NCBI RefSeq assembly: GCF_963526985.1
Contig: NZ_CAURPW010000006.1
Coordinates: 62,001 to 126,000, forward strand
Reading direction: 5' to 3'
Length of the DNA stretch: 64,000 nucleotides
Origin: an uncultured Campylobacter sp.
GTDB taxonomy: Bacteria > Campylobacterota > Campylobacteria > Campylobacterales > Campylobacteraceae
Position numbers and translations under genes: made by a program. A model generated the notes under the pieces. It was not told the DNA's origin and searched no databases. It saw only the letters and a program-made list of their open reading frames with translations. How positions within the stretch are numbered: position 1 is the stretch's first letter; each line of letters opens with the position of its first letter. Positions 7,770 to 16,577 of this stretch are shown piece after piece.

Positions 7770-9353
7770 TTATCTGCACTCAAAGCTACTTGCGCTATTT
7801 TCGTCGCCACCCACGTAGATAGCGACTTTTGGATACGCGCAGATCGGGATCTGCTTACCGGCGCGACTCGTGCTTTTGCCTAGCAGGCTAGATGGAGCCG
7901 TTCCCTGCTCGCGCCACGCTTCAAGCGCGCTTAGCGGATCGACGTCATCGATACCGTTACCGCCGCCGCAGTGATTCATCCCCGGCAAGGCAAAAAATCG
8001 CGCAAATTCGTCCGCATTCGCGTTGGTTTCTATTAGCTTTTTAAACCAATCGCGTTGATCCATCGCCGAAAATACGGGATCTGAGACGCCCGTTACGATG
8101 ATGAGCTTACCGCCGTTAGCGCGGAAGCTATCAAGCTTGGTCGAAATCGCATCGTTTATCGCCGCGGTCTCGAACGTTCGCTCTACGTCCTTATCGAAAT
8201 CAAAGTTCATCAGATCAAACTCCGGTTGCGGCGGCGTCAAGAAATAATAATTCATCGAGCCCTTTGAGAGCACGATATTTCTAGCATTTGGCTCTGCCGT
8301 TTGAGAGTCGCCAAGCTTCCACATGCGCCAGCCGGGCTGATTTATCCCAGCATCGTAAAACCAACCGCTGTAAATTTGCTCGCCCTTGCTGTTTTTTGCG
8401 CCGTCAAATATCGCCTTTATCGCAGAAATTTTTTCTTTAGCTAAATCAAGTCCGCTAGGATCGAACTCGCAACGCTCCCAAGCGCCGATGATTCCGTCTT
8501 TTAGGCCGTCTAGCGCATCGCATTTATCCAGAACCGCCATGCTTAGCTTATCTAAATCCTCCTGCGTCAGGGCGTTTGCAAAAATTTTATCCCCCGCGGC
8601 GTTTTTAGGCGCGATCTTCATAAGCTGCTTGTTATCCCACTGCTCCGCGATCGCCGCGCGCGAAAGCCTAAAGCCGGGATTTGCCGCGATTACGCCGTCA
8701 AATTCCAGCGGATACCTCTGCGCCGCCATCAGAGCCGAGCGTCCGCCGTTTGAGCAGCCCATAAAATAGCTGTGCGCGGGCGCTTTTTTATACGCCGCAA
8801 AAACCAGCTGCTTTGAGACGCTCGCGACCTTGCCGATGGCCTGATACGCATAATCTAACCGCGCCTGTTGCTCAAGTCCAAACTCGGGCGTAGGCGTAGG
8901 GTGTCCCGAATCGGTCGTGACGACCGCATAGCCTCTCATAAGCGCGGGCGTTGCGGTGCTAGTGCGGATAGATACGGCGCCAAGAGCCGGTGCTACAAAG
9001 CCGTCCAAACCGCCTCCACCCTGAAATAGCAGCTTGCCGTTCCAGTCGCCCGGCAAGCGCAGCTCAAATTTTATGCCGTAATGCTTGCCGTCCGAGCCCG
9101 TACGGGAGGCTATCTCGCCGTGAATTATGCAATGCGGCGCGGCTTTTAGCGTCTTTTTGGCTCCGCCGGTTAGCGCAGACATCTTATCGGCGCCGATTTC
9201 GCCGCTTTGATTCCAGATCGCTTCGCTAATCTTTGTATCGTAAATTTTCTCGCCTTTTAGCGCCGCGCAAGCTCGCTCGTCAAAATCGCTCGCAAGCGCT
9301 CCCTGTAAGCCCAAGGCAGCCGTAAAGGCCGCAACTAAAATTTTATATTTCAT
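7770..9353 (-). CDS. tannase/feruloyl esterase family serine hydrolase, exported
   Basis: A 527-residue protein with a signal peptide (1-21, LQGALA), the usual length for this family. It has an oxyanion segment LLFQGGGGLDG (about 109-118) and the nucleophile elbow GCSNGG with Ser near 201. The acid-region segment GVSDPVFS and the histidine in GMNHCGGG follow late in the chain; the cysteines next to Ser and His can form the disulfide that links the triad in this family. It cleaves esters of phenolic acids or related compounds in the periplasm. The start follows AAAAAGGAGCGGCA. It stands alone, so the natural substrate is uncertain. Confidence 0.85.
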   Translation of the reverse strand: MKYKILVAAFTAALGLQGALASDFDERACAALKGEKIYDTKISEAIWNQSGEIGADKMSALTGGAKKTLKAAPHCIIHGEIASRTGSDGKHYGIKFELRLPGDWNGKLLFQGGGGLDGFVAPALGAVSIRTSTATPALMRGYAVVTTDSGHPTPTPEFGLEQQARLDYAYQAIGKVASVSKQLVFAAYKKAPAHSYFMGCSNGGRSALMAAQRYPLEFDGVIAANPGFRLSRAAIAEQWDNKQLMKIAPKNAAGDKIFANALTQEDLDKLSMAVLDKCDALDGLKDGIIGAWERCEFDPSGLDLAKEKISAIKAIFDGAKNSKGEQIYSGWFYDAGINQPGWRMWKLGDSQTAEPNARNIVLSKGSMNYYFLTPPQPEFDLMNFDFDKDVERTFETAAINDAISTKLDSFRANGGKLIIVTGVSDPVFSAMDQRDWFKKLIETNANADEFARFFALPGMNHCGGGNGIDDVDPLSALEAWREQGTAPSSLLGKSTSRAGKQIPICAYPKVAIYVGGDENSASSFECR

Positions 9354-9491
9354 TGCCGCTCCTTTTTTAAATTTTATCTAAAAATACTAACTTTAAAGTT
9401 CTCCGAAAATTCGCCCAAACCTAGCTTTTTCGAGTTACGGGCCTCGGCGAGAAAATTTAAAAATTTGATACCAAATTTTAAACATATAAAA

Positions 9492-9614
9492 CCAAGGCGA
9501 GATATCGCGAGATGATTTTTGGGGTTGTGCGGTAAAATTTTGGCGAAGATAGAACACGTAGTTCATCGAGCCGAAATTTTACAAACTCTGTAAAAAGCGC
9601 TCGCGAGACAAGCC
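9492..9614 (-). repeat. hairpin element, copy D (divergent), just past the dnaE stop
   Basis: The inner stem is GTAAAATTTTGGC (9532-9544) pairing with GCCGAAATTTTAC (9570-9582), with one G-U pair. Inside it is a second small stem, GAAC/GTTC, around an ACGTA loop. The 5' end in the minus sense is GGCTTGTC, the same boundary as copies A and C, and it begins about 12 nt after the dnaE stop codon. It shares the architecture of copies A-C but little primary sequence. It may be a terminator, a 3'-UTR structure or a mobile repeat. Confidence 0.55.
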
Positions 9615-9626
9615 GTCAAATTTAAT

Positions 9627-12600
9627 CTAAACAGCCTGCCTTAAGCCTAGCGCCCTCTCGCTAAACCCCTCCCCCACGATAAACTCCGTCGTATAAACCA
9701 GCGCGCGGCCTTCCTGCGCGTCTTTGATACGGATGATTAGGCGTTTGTTGTTTTTATTGGCTGCGGCGCGGTGTTCGCCGATGGCGACGCGGTAAATTTG
9801 CGTGATGAGATCCTTGCCCGTTTCGTCCAAATTTAGCTCCAAAACCAGATCCTCAAGCTCTCTTTTAACTCTGTTTTCGCTAGCGGCCGAGCCGTTTTGG
9901 TAGCTGCCATTGCTACTTTCTTTGCGCTGTCTAAAGCTTCTGCTTTGGAAATTCATATCGCGCGCGTCCTCTAGGCTCACGACGTCGATTAGATTTATGC
10001 GAGCGCCCTGATCGTCGCGCGAGTAACGCACCTTAAATGCTAACGGAGCGTCCTTTTGCTCCTCGCTTAGGCTCTCGATGAGCCCTTTTTCGGAGTCAAA
10101 CGCCGCGACCTTAAACGTGCTAAAAAGGTCCATAATGCTTAGCATCATAAACTCTTTGCCGGTTTTTTTGCTAGGGATTTTAGCGATCTCGGCGATCTTG
10201 CCGACGACTAGGATTTCGCTCGTTTTATCTATCTTGCCAAAATCCTTGCTAGGCGTGTATTTTATCTGCTCGATTTGCTCTTTGTATTTCTCCAGCGGAT
10301 GCGAAAAATCCATGCCCATAGCCTCGTCAAGAGTCAAAATCTTATCCAAATTTATGCGCATGAACTGCCCGTCTTTGGAGTAGCGAACCTTAAACGCATG
10401 CGGCAAATCGCGCTCGTCCGCACTCATCGACTCGACCGCGCCAAGGCTTCTGTCAAAGACCGCGATCTCGACCGTACCGTGAAAATCCAGCATCTCGATC
10501 GTGCCCATTTTTTTGCCGTTTTTCTTGCTGATCCTAGTCGTTAGATCCTCGATCTTGCCCACGAGCAGCATCTCGCCGTTTTCTGGTAGCTCATCAAATT
10601 TATCGCTTAGCGTGTAGTTTATCTTTGAGATTTGCTCGCGGTACTCGTCTAGCGGGTGGCCAGAGAGATAGATACCCACGCTTTCTAGCTCAAATTTGAG
10701 CTTAGTTTTTAGCTCTAGCTCGGAGTCGTCGCGCACGAGACTAGTTTTAACCGTCGCCATACTCTCGTCGTCGCCAAATAGACTCTCGGCCGCATTTTTC
10801 TTGATGGTAGCGGCGTTTTTGCACGCCTCTACGATGTTATCTAGGTTGTTTAGCATCATTTTGCGCGTTAGGCCGAAGCTATCAAAAGAGCCCGATTTTA
10901 TCAGGCTTTCAAAGACTTTTTTATTTACCTTAAAGTTATCCACGCGCGAAACGAAGTCGTCGATGTCCTTAAATTCGCCCTTAGCCTGCTCCTCTAAGAT
11001 ATTTTCGATCGCCGCGCCTCCGACGCCCTTTATAGCGCCCAGACCATAGATGATGGCGTCTTTGCCGCCTTCGCTAACGACTGAGAATTCTTTGGCAGAT
11101 TTATTGACCGATGGCGGCAGGATAGCGATATCTAGGCGCTTGCACTCGTCGATGTAGCGCGAAATCTTATCGGCGTTACTCTCCTCGCTCGTGATTAAAG
11201 CCGCCATAAATTCGGCCGGATAATAAGTCTTTAGATACGCCGTCTGAAAGGTCACGTAGGTGTATGCCGCGGCGTGGGATTTGTTAAATCCGTACGAAGC
11301 AAAGTGTAAAATAAGCTCAAACAGCTCGCCCGATTTTTTGCCGTCTAGCCCCTGCGCCTGCGCCCCCTCGATAAATTTGCCCTTTAGCCTATCCATCTCC
11401 TCTTTTATCTTTTTACCCATCGCGCGGCGCACGAGATCAGCGCCTCCCAAAGAAAAGCCGCCGATAGTCTGCACGATTTGCATAACCTGCTCTTGATAGA
11501 CGATAACGCCGTATGTAGGCTCTAGGATCGGCTCAAGCTCGGGAAAAATGTACGTGATAGGCTCCAGGCCGTGTTTGCGCTTGATAAAATCAGGGATAAG
11601 ATCCATCGGACCCGGGCGATAAAGCGAGATCATCGCGATGATATCCTCGAAGCAGTCCGGGCGCATATCGGCTCCGACTTTTTGCATACCTTCGCTTTCT
11701 ATCTGGAACAGTCCAAGCGTCTGGCCGCTGCTGATCGTCTCGTAGGTTTTGGGATCGTTTTTATTGACCTGCTCCCAGATGATCTCTTTGCCGAATCTCT
11801 TTTTTACGAGCTTGACGGCGTTATCTATCACGGTTAGCGTCTTTAATCCTAGGAAGTCAAATTTGATTAAGTCCACATCCTCTAGGTACTTTAGGCTATA
11901 CTGCGTTACGAAGTGATCCTCCTCGGCGTTTGGCTGGCGGAAAAGCGGGGTTTTGTTCCACAGCTCCTCGTTTGAGATGACCACGCCTGCTGCATGCATG
12001 CCGGCGTTTCGGTTTAGACCCTCCAGATCAAGGGCGAATTTCCAAATTCTATTGGCATTTGAGTTGGTCGCTATCAGCTCGCCGATCTTTGGCTCTTTTG
12101 CAAAGGCTTGTTCTAGCGTGATACCTAGCTCGTCGGGGATGAGCTTAGCCATAGCGTCGGCCTCGGCATAGGGCATATCGCATACGCGCGCGACGTCTCG
12201 GATGACGCCCTTTGCCAGTAGCTTACCGAAGGTAATAACTTGAGCTACGTTAAATTTGCCGTATTTTTCGATGACGTAGTCGATGATCTCTCCGCGGCGG
12301 TTTTGACAAAAGTCCACGTCGATATCGGGCATGCTCACGCGCTCGGGGTTCAAAAAACGCTCGAAAAGCAGGTTATAGGGCAGCGGATCAAGGTCGGTGA
12401 TCTTTAGGCTATATGCGACCAGGCTTCCCGCCGCCGAGCCGCGTCCCGGGCCTACCGGCACGCCGCGCTTTTTAGCTTCGTTGATAAAGTCCCAAACGAT
12501 CATCATATAGCCCGGGAAGTTCATCTTGTTTATGATATCTATCTCGCGCTGCAAACGGGCGCGGTACTCCTCGTGGCGCTCTGCTGGGACGAATTTAAGC

Positions 12601-13607
12601 CTATCTTCTAGCCCCTGCCTGCACTCGTGCTCAAACAGCACGCTGTCGTTTGGTATGCTGTAGCGTTTATCAGGCTCTGGCAGGCTCAAATTTCGCTCGG
12701 CGGCGTACTCGAGCGTAAATTTAAAATTTGGCGGCGTCGCGTCGCCGAGTTTTATCGTTAGGTCGCATTTATCTACGATTTCTTGCGTATTTGCGACGGC
12801 TTCTGGGATATCGGCGAAAAGCTCGCTCATCTGCGCGGGCGTCTTGACGTAAAACTCATGCACGCTGTGGCGCAGGCGGTTTGGGTCGTCGAGCAGTTTG
12901 TTCATCGCGATACACATGAAAACCTCGTGCGCGTCGGCTCTTTGCTTAAACGTATAGTGCGTGTCGTTGGTTGCGATTACCTTGATATTTAGCTCTTTTG
13001 CTAGGCGCAGGATTTCGTCGTCAATCCTACGTTGATCGCCGATGCCGTGACGCATGATCTCGAGGTAAAAATCATCGCCAAACACGTCCTTGTACCACAG
13101 CGCGGCTTCCTTTGCCGCCTCATATCCGCCCGCGCCGAAACGCAAATTTCGCTCGCTTTGGTTGAGGTTCCAGTTCACCTCGCCTTGCAGGCAGGCCGAG
13201 GAGCAGATGATGCCCTCGCTGTGCTCTTTTAGCATCTTTTTGTTGATACGAGGATAATAATAAAATCCCTCGATATAGCTCATGGAGCTAAGATACATCA
13301 GGTTTTTGTAGCCGATTTCGTTTTTTGCGATGAGGCAGAGGTGAAAGCGCTGTTTGGTACTTTTATCTCCCAGCTCCTCGCCGTTATGGATATAGGCTTC
13401 GATGCCGATTAGCGGCTTTATGCCTTCATTTTTCATCGTTTTATAAAAGTCTATAGCGCCGAACATATTGCCGTGGTCGGTGATGGCTGCGGCTTTGACG
13501 CCTTGTTTTTTTAGCATTTTGGCTAGCTCTTTGATACGGTTGGCTCCGTCTAGCAGCGAGTACTCCGTGTGTAGGTGCAGGTGCGTAAAATCTGTAAAAT
13601 CGCTCAT
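9627..13607 (-). CDS. dnaE: DNA polymerase III alpha subunit, with duplicated OB-region module
   Basis: The replicative polymerase, here 1326 residues against about 1200 for relatives I recall. It starts with the PHP domain (HLHLHTEYSLLDG at residues 9-21), then the polymerase palm with PDIDVDF, fingers and tandem HhH (AIKGVGGAAIENIL), and the OB and C-terminal regions. The extra length is a tandem repeat: residues 984-1102 and 1103-1221 both start HPL..Y.EQI, continue through VGKI, and align over 119 residues without a gap. The start follows AAAAAGGACGAAAA. The catalytic motifs look intact, so the enzyme should be functional. Confidence 0.97.
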   Translation of the reverse strand: MSDFTDFTHLHLHTEYSLLDGANRIKELAKMLKKQGVKAAAITDHGNMFGAIDFYKTMKNEGIKPLIGIEAYIHNGEELGDKSTKQRFHLCLIAKNEIGYKNLMYLSSMSYIEGFYYYPRINKKMLKEHSEGIICSSACLQGEVNWNLNQSERNLRFGAGGYEAAKEAALWYKDVFGDDFYLEIMRHGIGDQRRIDDEILRLAKELNIKVIATNDTHYTFKQRADAHEVFMCIAMNKLLDDPNRLRHSVHEFYVKTPAQMSELFADIPEAVANTQEIVDKCDLTIKLGDATPPNFKFTLEYAAERNLSLPEPDKRYSIPNDSVLFEHECRQGLEDRLKFVPAERHEEYRARLQREIDIINKMNFPGYMMIVWDFINEAKKRGVPVGPGRGSAAGSLVAYSLKITDLDPLPYNLLFERFLNPERVSMPDIDVDFCQNRRGEIIDYVIEKYGKFNVAQVITFGKLLAKGVIRDVARVCDMPYAEADAMAKLIPDELGITLEQAFAKEPKIGELIATNSNANRIWKFALDLEGLNRNAGMHAAGVVISNEELWNKTPLFRQPNAEEDHFVTQYSLKYLEDVDLIKFDFLGLKTLTVIDNAVKLVKKRFGKEIIWEQVNKNDPKTYETISSGQTLGLFQIESEGMQKVGADMRPDCFEDIIAMISLYRPGPMDLIPDFIKRKHGLEPITYIFPELEPILEPTYGVIVYQEQVMQIVQTIGGFSLGGADLVRRAMGKKIKEEMDRLKGKFIEGAQAQGLDGKKSGELFELILHFASYGFNKSHAAAYTYVTFQTAYLKTYYPAEFMAALITSEESNADKISRYIDECKRLDIAILPPSVNKSAKEFSVVSEGGKDAIIYGLGAIKGVGGAAIENILEEQAKGEFKDIDDFVSRVDNFKVNKKVFESLIKSGSFDSFGLTRKMMLNNLDNIVEACKNAATIKKNAAESLFGDDESMATVKTSLVRDDSELELKTKLKFELESVGIYLSGHPLDEYREQISKINYTLSDKFDELPENGEMLLVGKIEDLTTRISKKNGKKMGTIEMLDFHGTVEIAVFDRSLGAVESMSADERDLPHAFKVRYSKDGQFMRINLDKILTLDEAMGMDFSHPLEKYKEQIEQIKYTPSKDFGKIDKTSEILVVGKIAEIAKIPSKKTGKEFMMLSIMDLFSTFKVAAFDSEKGLIESLSEEQKDAPLAFKVRYSRDDQGARINLIDVVSLEDARDMNFQSRSFRQRKESSNGSYQNGSAASENRVKRELEDLVLELNLDETGKDLITQIYRVAIGEHRAAANKNNKRLIIRIKDAQEGRALVYTTEFIVGEGFSERALGLRQAV
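9945..10658 (-). repeat. dnaE: tandem 2 x 357-bp in-frame duplication inside dnaE
   Basis: Copy 1 is 10302-10658 and copy 2 is 9945-10301. At the protein level each unit is 119 residues and I count about 51 identities without gaps. Each unit has a short linker helix (HPLDEYREQI / HPLEKYKEQI) followed by an OB-fold strand pattern containing VGKI, S-K-K-x-G-K, AFKVRYS and RINL. The copies are too diverged to be an assembly artefact. Confidence 0.9.
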
Positions 13608-13721
13608 TTTTCGTCCTTTTTAATGCTTTTGATTTTACAGAAACTTTGCTTTTAGGCGGATAAATTCGGCCTGGCTTAAATTTAAGCAAGCGCGGGAAAT
13701 AGGCTGTTTGAGCGGATTTTT

Positions 13722-13796
13722 AGCAAAATTTTGAGCTCAAATTTGACGCTTGCGATGCGGGCGACTTGATTTAAATTTACGGCTCAAAATTTTGCT
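13722..13796. repeat. perfect 15-bp inverted repeat in the gluQRS-dnaE spacer
   Basis: AGCAAAATTTTGAGC at 13722-13736 is the exact reverse complement of GCTCAAAATTTTGCT at 13782-13796, with 45 nt between. It lies in the 386-bp spacer upstream of dnaE, which otherwise holds no gene I would defend. There is no T-run on either side, so a simple terminator is unlikely. A structured leader, a protein-binding site or a remnant of a repeat are possible. Confidence 0.5.
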
Positions 13797-13993
13797 TAAA
13801 TTTGAGCGGTAAATTTGACGTAGCCTTGCATCCTCGCGGACGTAAATTTGTGCTCAAATTTAAACTCTGCCGCAAACGACCCGTCCGAAATACCGAAATT
13901 TATTTCAGAGACGCCGTCATCACCCGTAAATAAAAATTTTACCGCGCTTTTTGAATTAAAAATAATCCGAACAAGAGCGCAAAGCACCTAAAT

Positions 13994-15028
13994 TTATCGG
14001 CTAAATTTCTCTCTAAACATATCAAGCAAATTTGACAAGCTATCGCATTTTGATGCGTCAAGGCCGAGCTTAAGGGCGGCGAATTTATAGTGGATTTTGG
14101 CGCCGTCCGTTACGCTCACCGCGGGTGCGCGCGAGCTTTTGGATAGCTTTTTGCCGCCATGCGCTAGCAAGCCGTGATGGATGAAATTTGCGCCCGCAAA
14201 ACCGTAACCCAAAATTTGCGCAGCGTATTTTTGCGCCGCCGAGCACGCGAGCAGATCCTCGCCTCGCACGAGTAAATTTACGCCCAACATCTCGTCGTCC
14301 ACGAGGCTAGCGAGATTATACGCGGGCGTATCGTCCTTTTTCCAAACGACGAAATCGCCCAAAATTTGCGCCAAATTTACGCTTTGGGTTTGCGCGAATT
14401 TTTCCGTTTCAAACGCCGCTTCGTCAGTCAAATTTAAACCGTCCGAATTTGCCGAATTTAAAATGCGTTCTTCCGGATTTTCTACCGCGTTTGGGTTAAA
14501 TTTCTTATCGCCTAGTTTGCCTCCGCCGGAGCCGCACCCCAAAGCGTCAAATTTTATCAAATTTTGCCGGACACAAATCGCCTCGTCAAGGACGCGTAGT
14601 CGCATGGCCGTTTCGTCTTTTTTAAATTTAAGATTTTTCTCCGCGCAAACCCGCGTATAAATGCCGTTTTTAAACGAGCTTTTCATCGAGTGTGAGCACT
14701 CGCAAGCGTAGCAAACGCCTTTTTGCTCGAGCTTTTTTAGCGCGTTTTGGTAGGCGCCGAGGCGAAATTTGGAGCTAAATTTACTCTCAAATTCCCCCAC
14801 TCCGCTAGGCCCGCCGTCAAAATCAATGCCCAGCATATCAAGCACGCGAAAGATATTTTCCACGTATTGCCTGCGGTAGCGCGGCAGGTCGTAGTCGTCG
14901 ATCCTTAAGTATAAAATACCATCAAATGCGCGAGTAAAAAGATATGTTAGTAAGAAGTTGTAAACATTGCCCACGTGCAAAAAGCCGCTTGGCGTCGGAG
15001 CGATACGAGAGGTAATTTTTTGGTTCAT
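13994..15028 (-). CDS. gluQ: glutamyl-Q tRNA(Asp) synthetase-like / truncated glutamyl-tRNA synthetase
   Basis: A 344-residue protein with the class I synthetase catalytic domain only. The HIGH-type motif is PTPSGFLHVGN (11-21), a cysteine group CYACEC lies near 106-111, and the KMSKS-type motif is GGKKLSKSS near 292-299. The anticodon-binding domain of GltX is absent, which is the definition of GluQRS; that enzyme attaches glutamate to queuosine in tRNA-Asp. Residues about 160-215 are a low-complexity insertion rich in N, E, F and K. The start context is weak (no clear AGGAG). Confidence 0.85.
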   Translation of the reverse strand: MNQKITSRIAPTPSGFLHVGNVYNFLLTYLFTRAFDGILYLRIDDYDLPRYRRQYVENIFRVLDMLGIDFDGGPSGVGEFESKFSSKFRLGAYQNALKKLEQKGVCYACECSHSMKSSFKNGIYTRVCAEKNLKFKKDETAMRLRVLDEAICVRQNLIKFDALGCGSGGGKLGDKKFNPNAVENPEERILNSANSDGLNLTDEAAFETEKFAQTQSVNLAQILGDFVVWKKDDTPAYNLASLVDDEMLGVNLLVRGEDLLACSAAQKYAAQILGYGFAGANFIHHGLLAHGGKKLSKSSRAPAVSVTDGAKIHYKFAALKLGLDASKCDSLSNLLDMFREKFSR

Positions 15029-15099
15029 TTGGAGCTAAATTTTGACTAAAAAGCTTAAATTTAAAAATTAGTTAAAAGCCGTCAGATTTGACGGCCGGA

Positions 15100-15345
15100 T
15101 TATTCTTTAGGTTTAGATTCGTTTACTCTTAGAGCTCTGCCGCCTACTTCCTTGTTGTTTAGCGCTTCGATCGCTTTTAGCGCGTCTGCATCGTTTTCTA
15201 TCTCGACGAATCCAAATCCTTTTGAGCGATTCGTGTCGCGATCTTTGACGATTTTCGCGCGTTTTACTTCGCCAAACGGCGCAAATGTATCCTTAAGCTC
15301 TGCCTCAGTCATGCGATATGACAAGTTACCGACGTAAATATTCAC
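15100..15345 (-). CDS. RNA-binding protein with a single RRM domain
   Basis: 81 residues that are almost entirely one RNA recognition motif: RNP2 is IYVGNL (3-8) and RNP1 is KGFGFVEI (about 42-49). The aromatic residues that stack on RNA are all present. It probably starts at GTG (15345), with AAGGAA eight bases upstream. Short RRM proteins of this type are common in epsilonproteobacteria and cyanobacteria, and are often abundant or cold-induced. The RNA target is unknown. Confidence 0.9.
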   Translation of the reverse strand: MNIYVGNLSYRMTEAELKDTFAPFGEVKRAKIVKDRDTNRSKGFGFVEIENDADALKAIEALNNKEVGGRALRVNESKPKE

Positions 15346-15652
15346 AGTAACGTTTCCTTAAATCAAATTCCCGATAAATCGGTTAAGGAATAATACCTGA
15401 ATTTAAATAAAAAAGCTAGATAAAAAGCGCGCTTTTTATAATTTAGTATTAAATTTACCCGTAAGCATATCCGCAAGCTCTACAATGTGGCAAAATTTAG
15501 CCGATTTTTCAAACCGGCAAGCTTTTAGGGCTTAGAAAACGGCTTCATACAAAAGCCTATTTCTCGCGCGTAAATAAAAACTCAGCGAGAAAGAGCGAGC
15601 AAAGCTACGTTAATTTTTGCCTTAAATTTATCGCCTGGGCTTTTGTGCGGCT

Positions 15653-16201
15653 TTATTTTACGAACAGCAAGCCCTCTTTTACTTCGGCGTAAATTTGCTC
15701 GCCGCCTAAAATTTTAAGCAGCTCCAAAGCAAACTCCATCGCCGTGGCAGGCCCTCTTGAGGTGATGATATGGCCGTTTATCACGACGTTTTTATCGCTT
15801 ACGTAGCTTCCGCCGCGTACGGCTTTTTCGCAGCTAGGATAGCAGGTAAACTCGCCTCTAACGATCTCTGCGGCGTCAAGAGCGATCGGCGCGGCGCAGA
15901 TGGCTGCTATAAATTTACCTTTTTTATCGAAACGCTTTATAATTTCTCTCATTTTTAGATTTCCTTCGATATTTGAGACGCCCGGCTGACCGCCCGGCAA
16001 AACTAGCATATCGTAGTCCTCCTCCTCAAGATCGTAAAGCGTCATATCGCAGACGAATTTCACTCCGTGAGCGCCCGCTATAGGCAGCTTATCAAGCCCG
16101 ACGATATCGACTTCTACGCCGCCTCGTCTAAGCACGTCCACGATGCTAACGCCCTCTATCTCCTCAAACCCGTCGGCAAAAATCACGGCAACTTTTTTCA
16201 T
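15653..16201 (-). CDS. DJ-1/PfpI family protein
   Basis: A 182-residue protein with the DJ-1 fold. The nucleophile-elbow cysteine is Cys102 in IAAICAAP and the acidic partner is in GFEEIEG (residues 11-17). DGF..IE..SIVDVLRRGG and the LPGGQPG loop are typical of the DJ-1/ThiJ branch. Members act as glyoxalases, deglycases or redox-sensitive chaperones. The start follows AAGGAGAAAATT. Its divergent neighbour is the selenoprotein gene; the 89-bp gap holds both promoters. Confidence 0.92.
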   Translation of the reverse strand: MKKVAVIFADGFEEIEGVSIVDVLRRGGVEVDIVGLDKLPIAGAHGVKFVCDMTLYDLEEEDYDMLVLPGGQPGVSNIEGNLKMREIIKRFDKKGKFIAAICAAPIALDAAEIVRGEFTCYPSCEKAVRGGSYVSDKNVVINGHIITSRGPATAMEFALELLKILGGEQIYAEVKEGLLFVK

Positions 16202-16254
16202 AATTTTCTCCTTAAATTTTCGGATTATTATACTCTCGTTTGCTAAATTTGCGC

Positions 16255-16260
16255 TATAAT
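16255..16260 (+). promoter_or_regulatory. -10 promoter element of the selenoprotein gene
   Basis: TATAAT lies 30 bp upstream of the selW start, with AGGAAGGAAA as the ribosome binding site just before the ATG. Epsilonproteobacterial sigma-70 promoters rely mainly on an extended -10, so the missing -35 match is not a problem. Confidence 0.55.
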
Positions 16261-16290
16261 CGCGCCACTTTAAATTCGAAAGGAAGGAAA

Positions 16291-16542
16291 ATGGAAGTAA
16301 AGATTACATATTGCAATTCTTGAAACTATAGACCGGTAGCTTCTCGTGTAGAAGAAGAATTTTTAAGTCAAATTCCAGGTGCTAAAATTAGCAAAATCGT
16401 CGGTAGCGGCGGAAACTTCATCGTTGAAGTAAACGGAAAAGTAGTCTTTTCTAAAAAAGATCTCATCGGTACGGACGTAAACGCCCTGCCAAATCACGAA
16501 GAGATCGCAGCTTTGGTGGATAACGTTAAAAAATCCGCCTAA
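16291..16542 (+). CDS. selW: SelW/Rdx-family selenoprotein with in-frame UGA
   Basis: The ATG at 16291 opens an 84-codon frame whose 11th codon is TGA (16321-16323) and which ends at TAA 16540-16542, giving 83 residues. Read with selenocysteine, the start is MEVKITYCNSU, so it carries the CxxU redox motif at residues 8-11 after the first beta strand. Next come the GAKISKIVGSGGNFIVEV strand region and VVFSKKDLIGTDVNALPNHE, as expected for the thioredoxin-like Rdx family. A stem-loop suited to be a bacterial SECIS starts 16 nt after the TGA. A clear promoter, ribosome site and terminator frame the gene. SelW-like proteins are small thiol oxidoreductases. SelA, SelB, SelC and SelD are not in this window and must be encoded elsewhere. 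Confidence 0.93.
16340..16354 (+). promoter_or_regulatory. selW: bacterial SECIS-like stem-loop of selW
   Basis: CTTCT (16340-16344) pairs perfectly with AGAAG (16350-16354) around the loop CGTGT. There is a G in the second loop position and the loop begins 21 nt after the TGA. This agrees with the loose bacterial SECIS rules (short stem, G among the first two loop bases, loop about 16-37 nt from the UGA). Confidence 0.7.
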
Positions 16543-16549
16543 AGTCTAA

Positions 16550-16577
16550 GCTAAGGCTTAGGCCTTGGCTTTTATTT
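16550..16577 (+). terminator. rho-independent terminator of selW
   Basis: GCTAAGGC (16550-16557) pairs with GCCTTGGC (16562-16569), one G-U pair, around TTAG and is followed by TTTTATTT. It begins 8 nt after the selW stop and also overlaps the end of the minus-strand DUF4304 remnant. Confidence 0.75.

Noticed and set aside
7573..7779. 68-codon minus frame between the Sel1-like and tannase genes
   Set aside because: It overlaps the signal peptide of the Sel1-like protein in another frame, is arginine-rich and has no ribosome site.
13796..13987. 63-codon minus frame directly after gluQRS
   Set aside because: It starts 7 nt after the gluQRS stop, which looks tempting, but the sequence is built from AAATTT words, overlaps one arm of the inverted repeat and matches no family.
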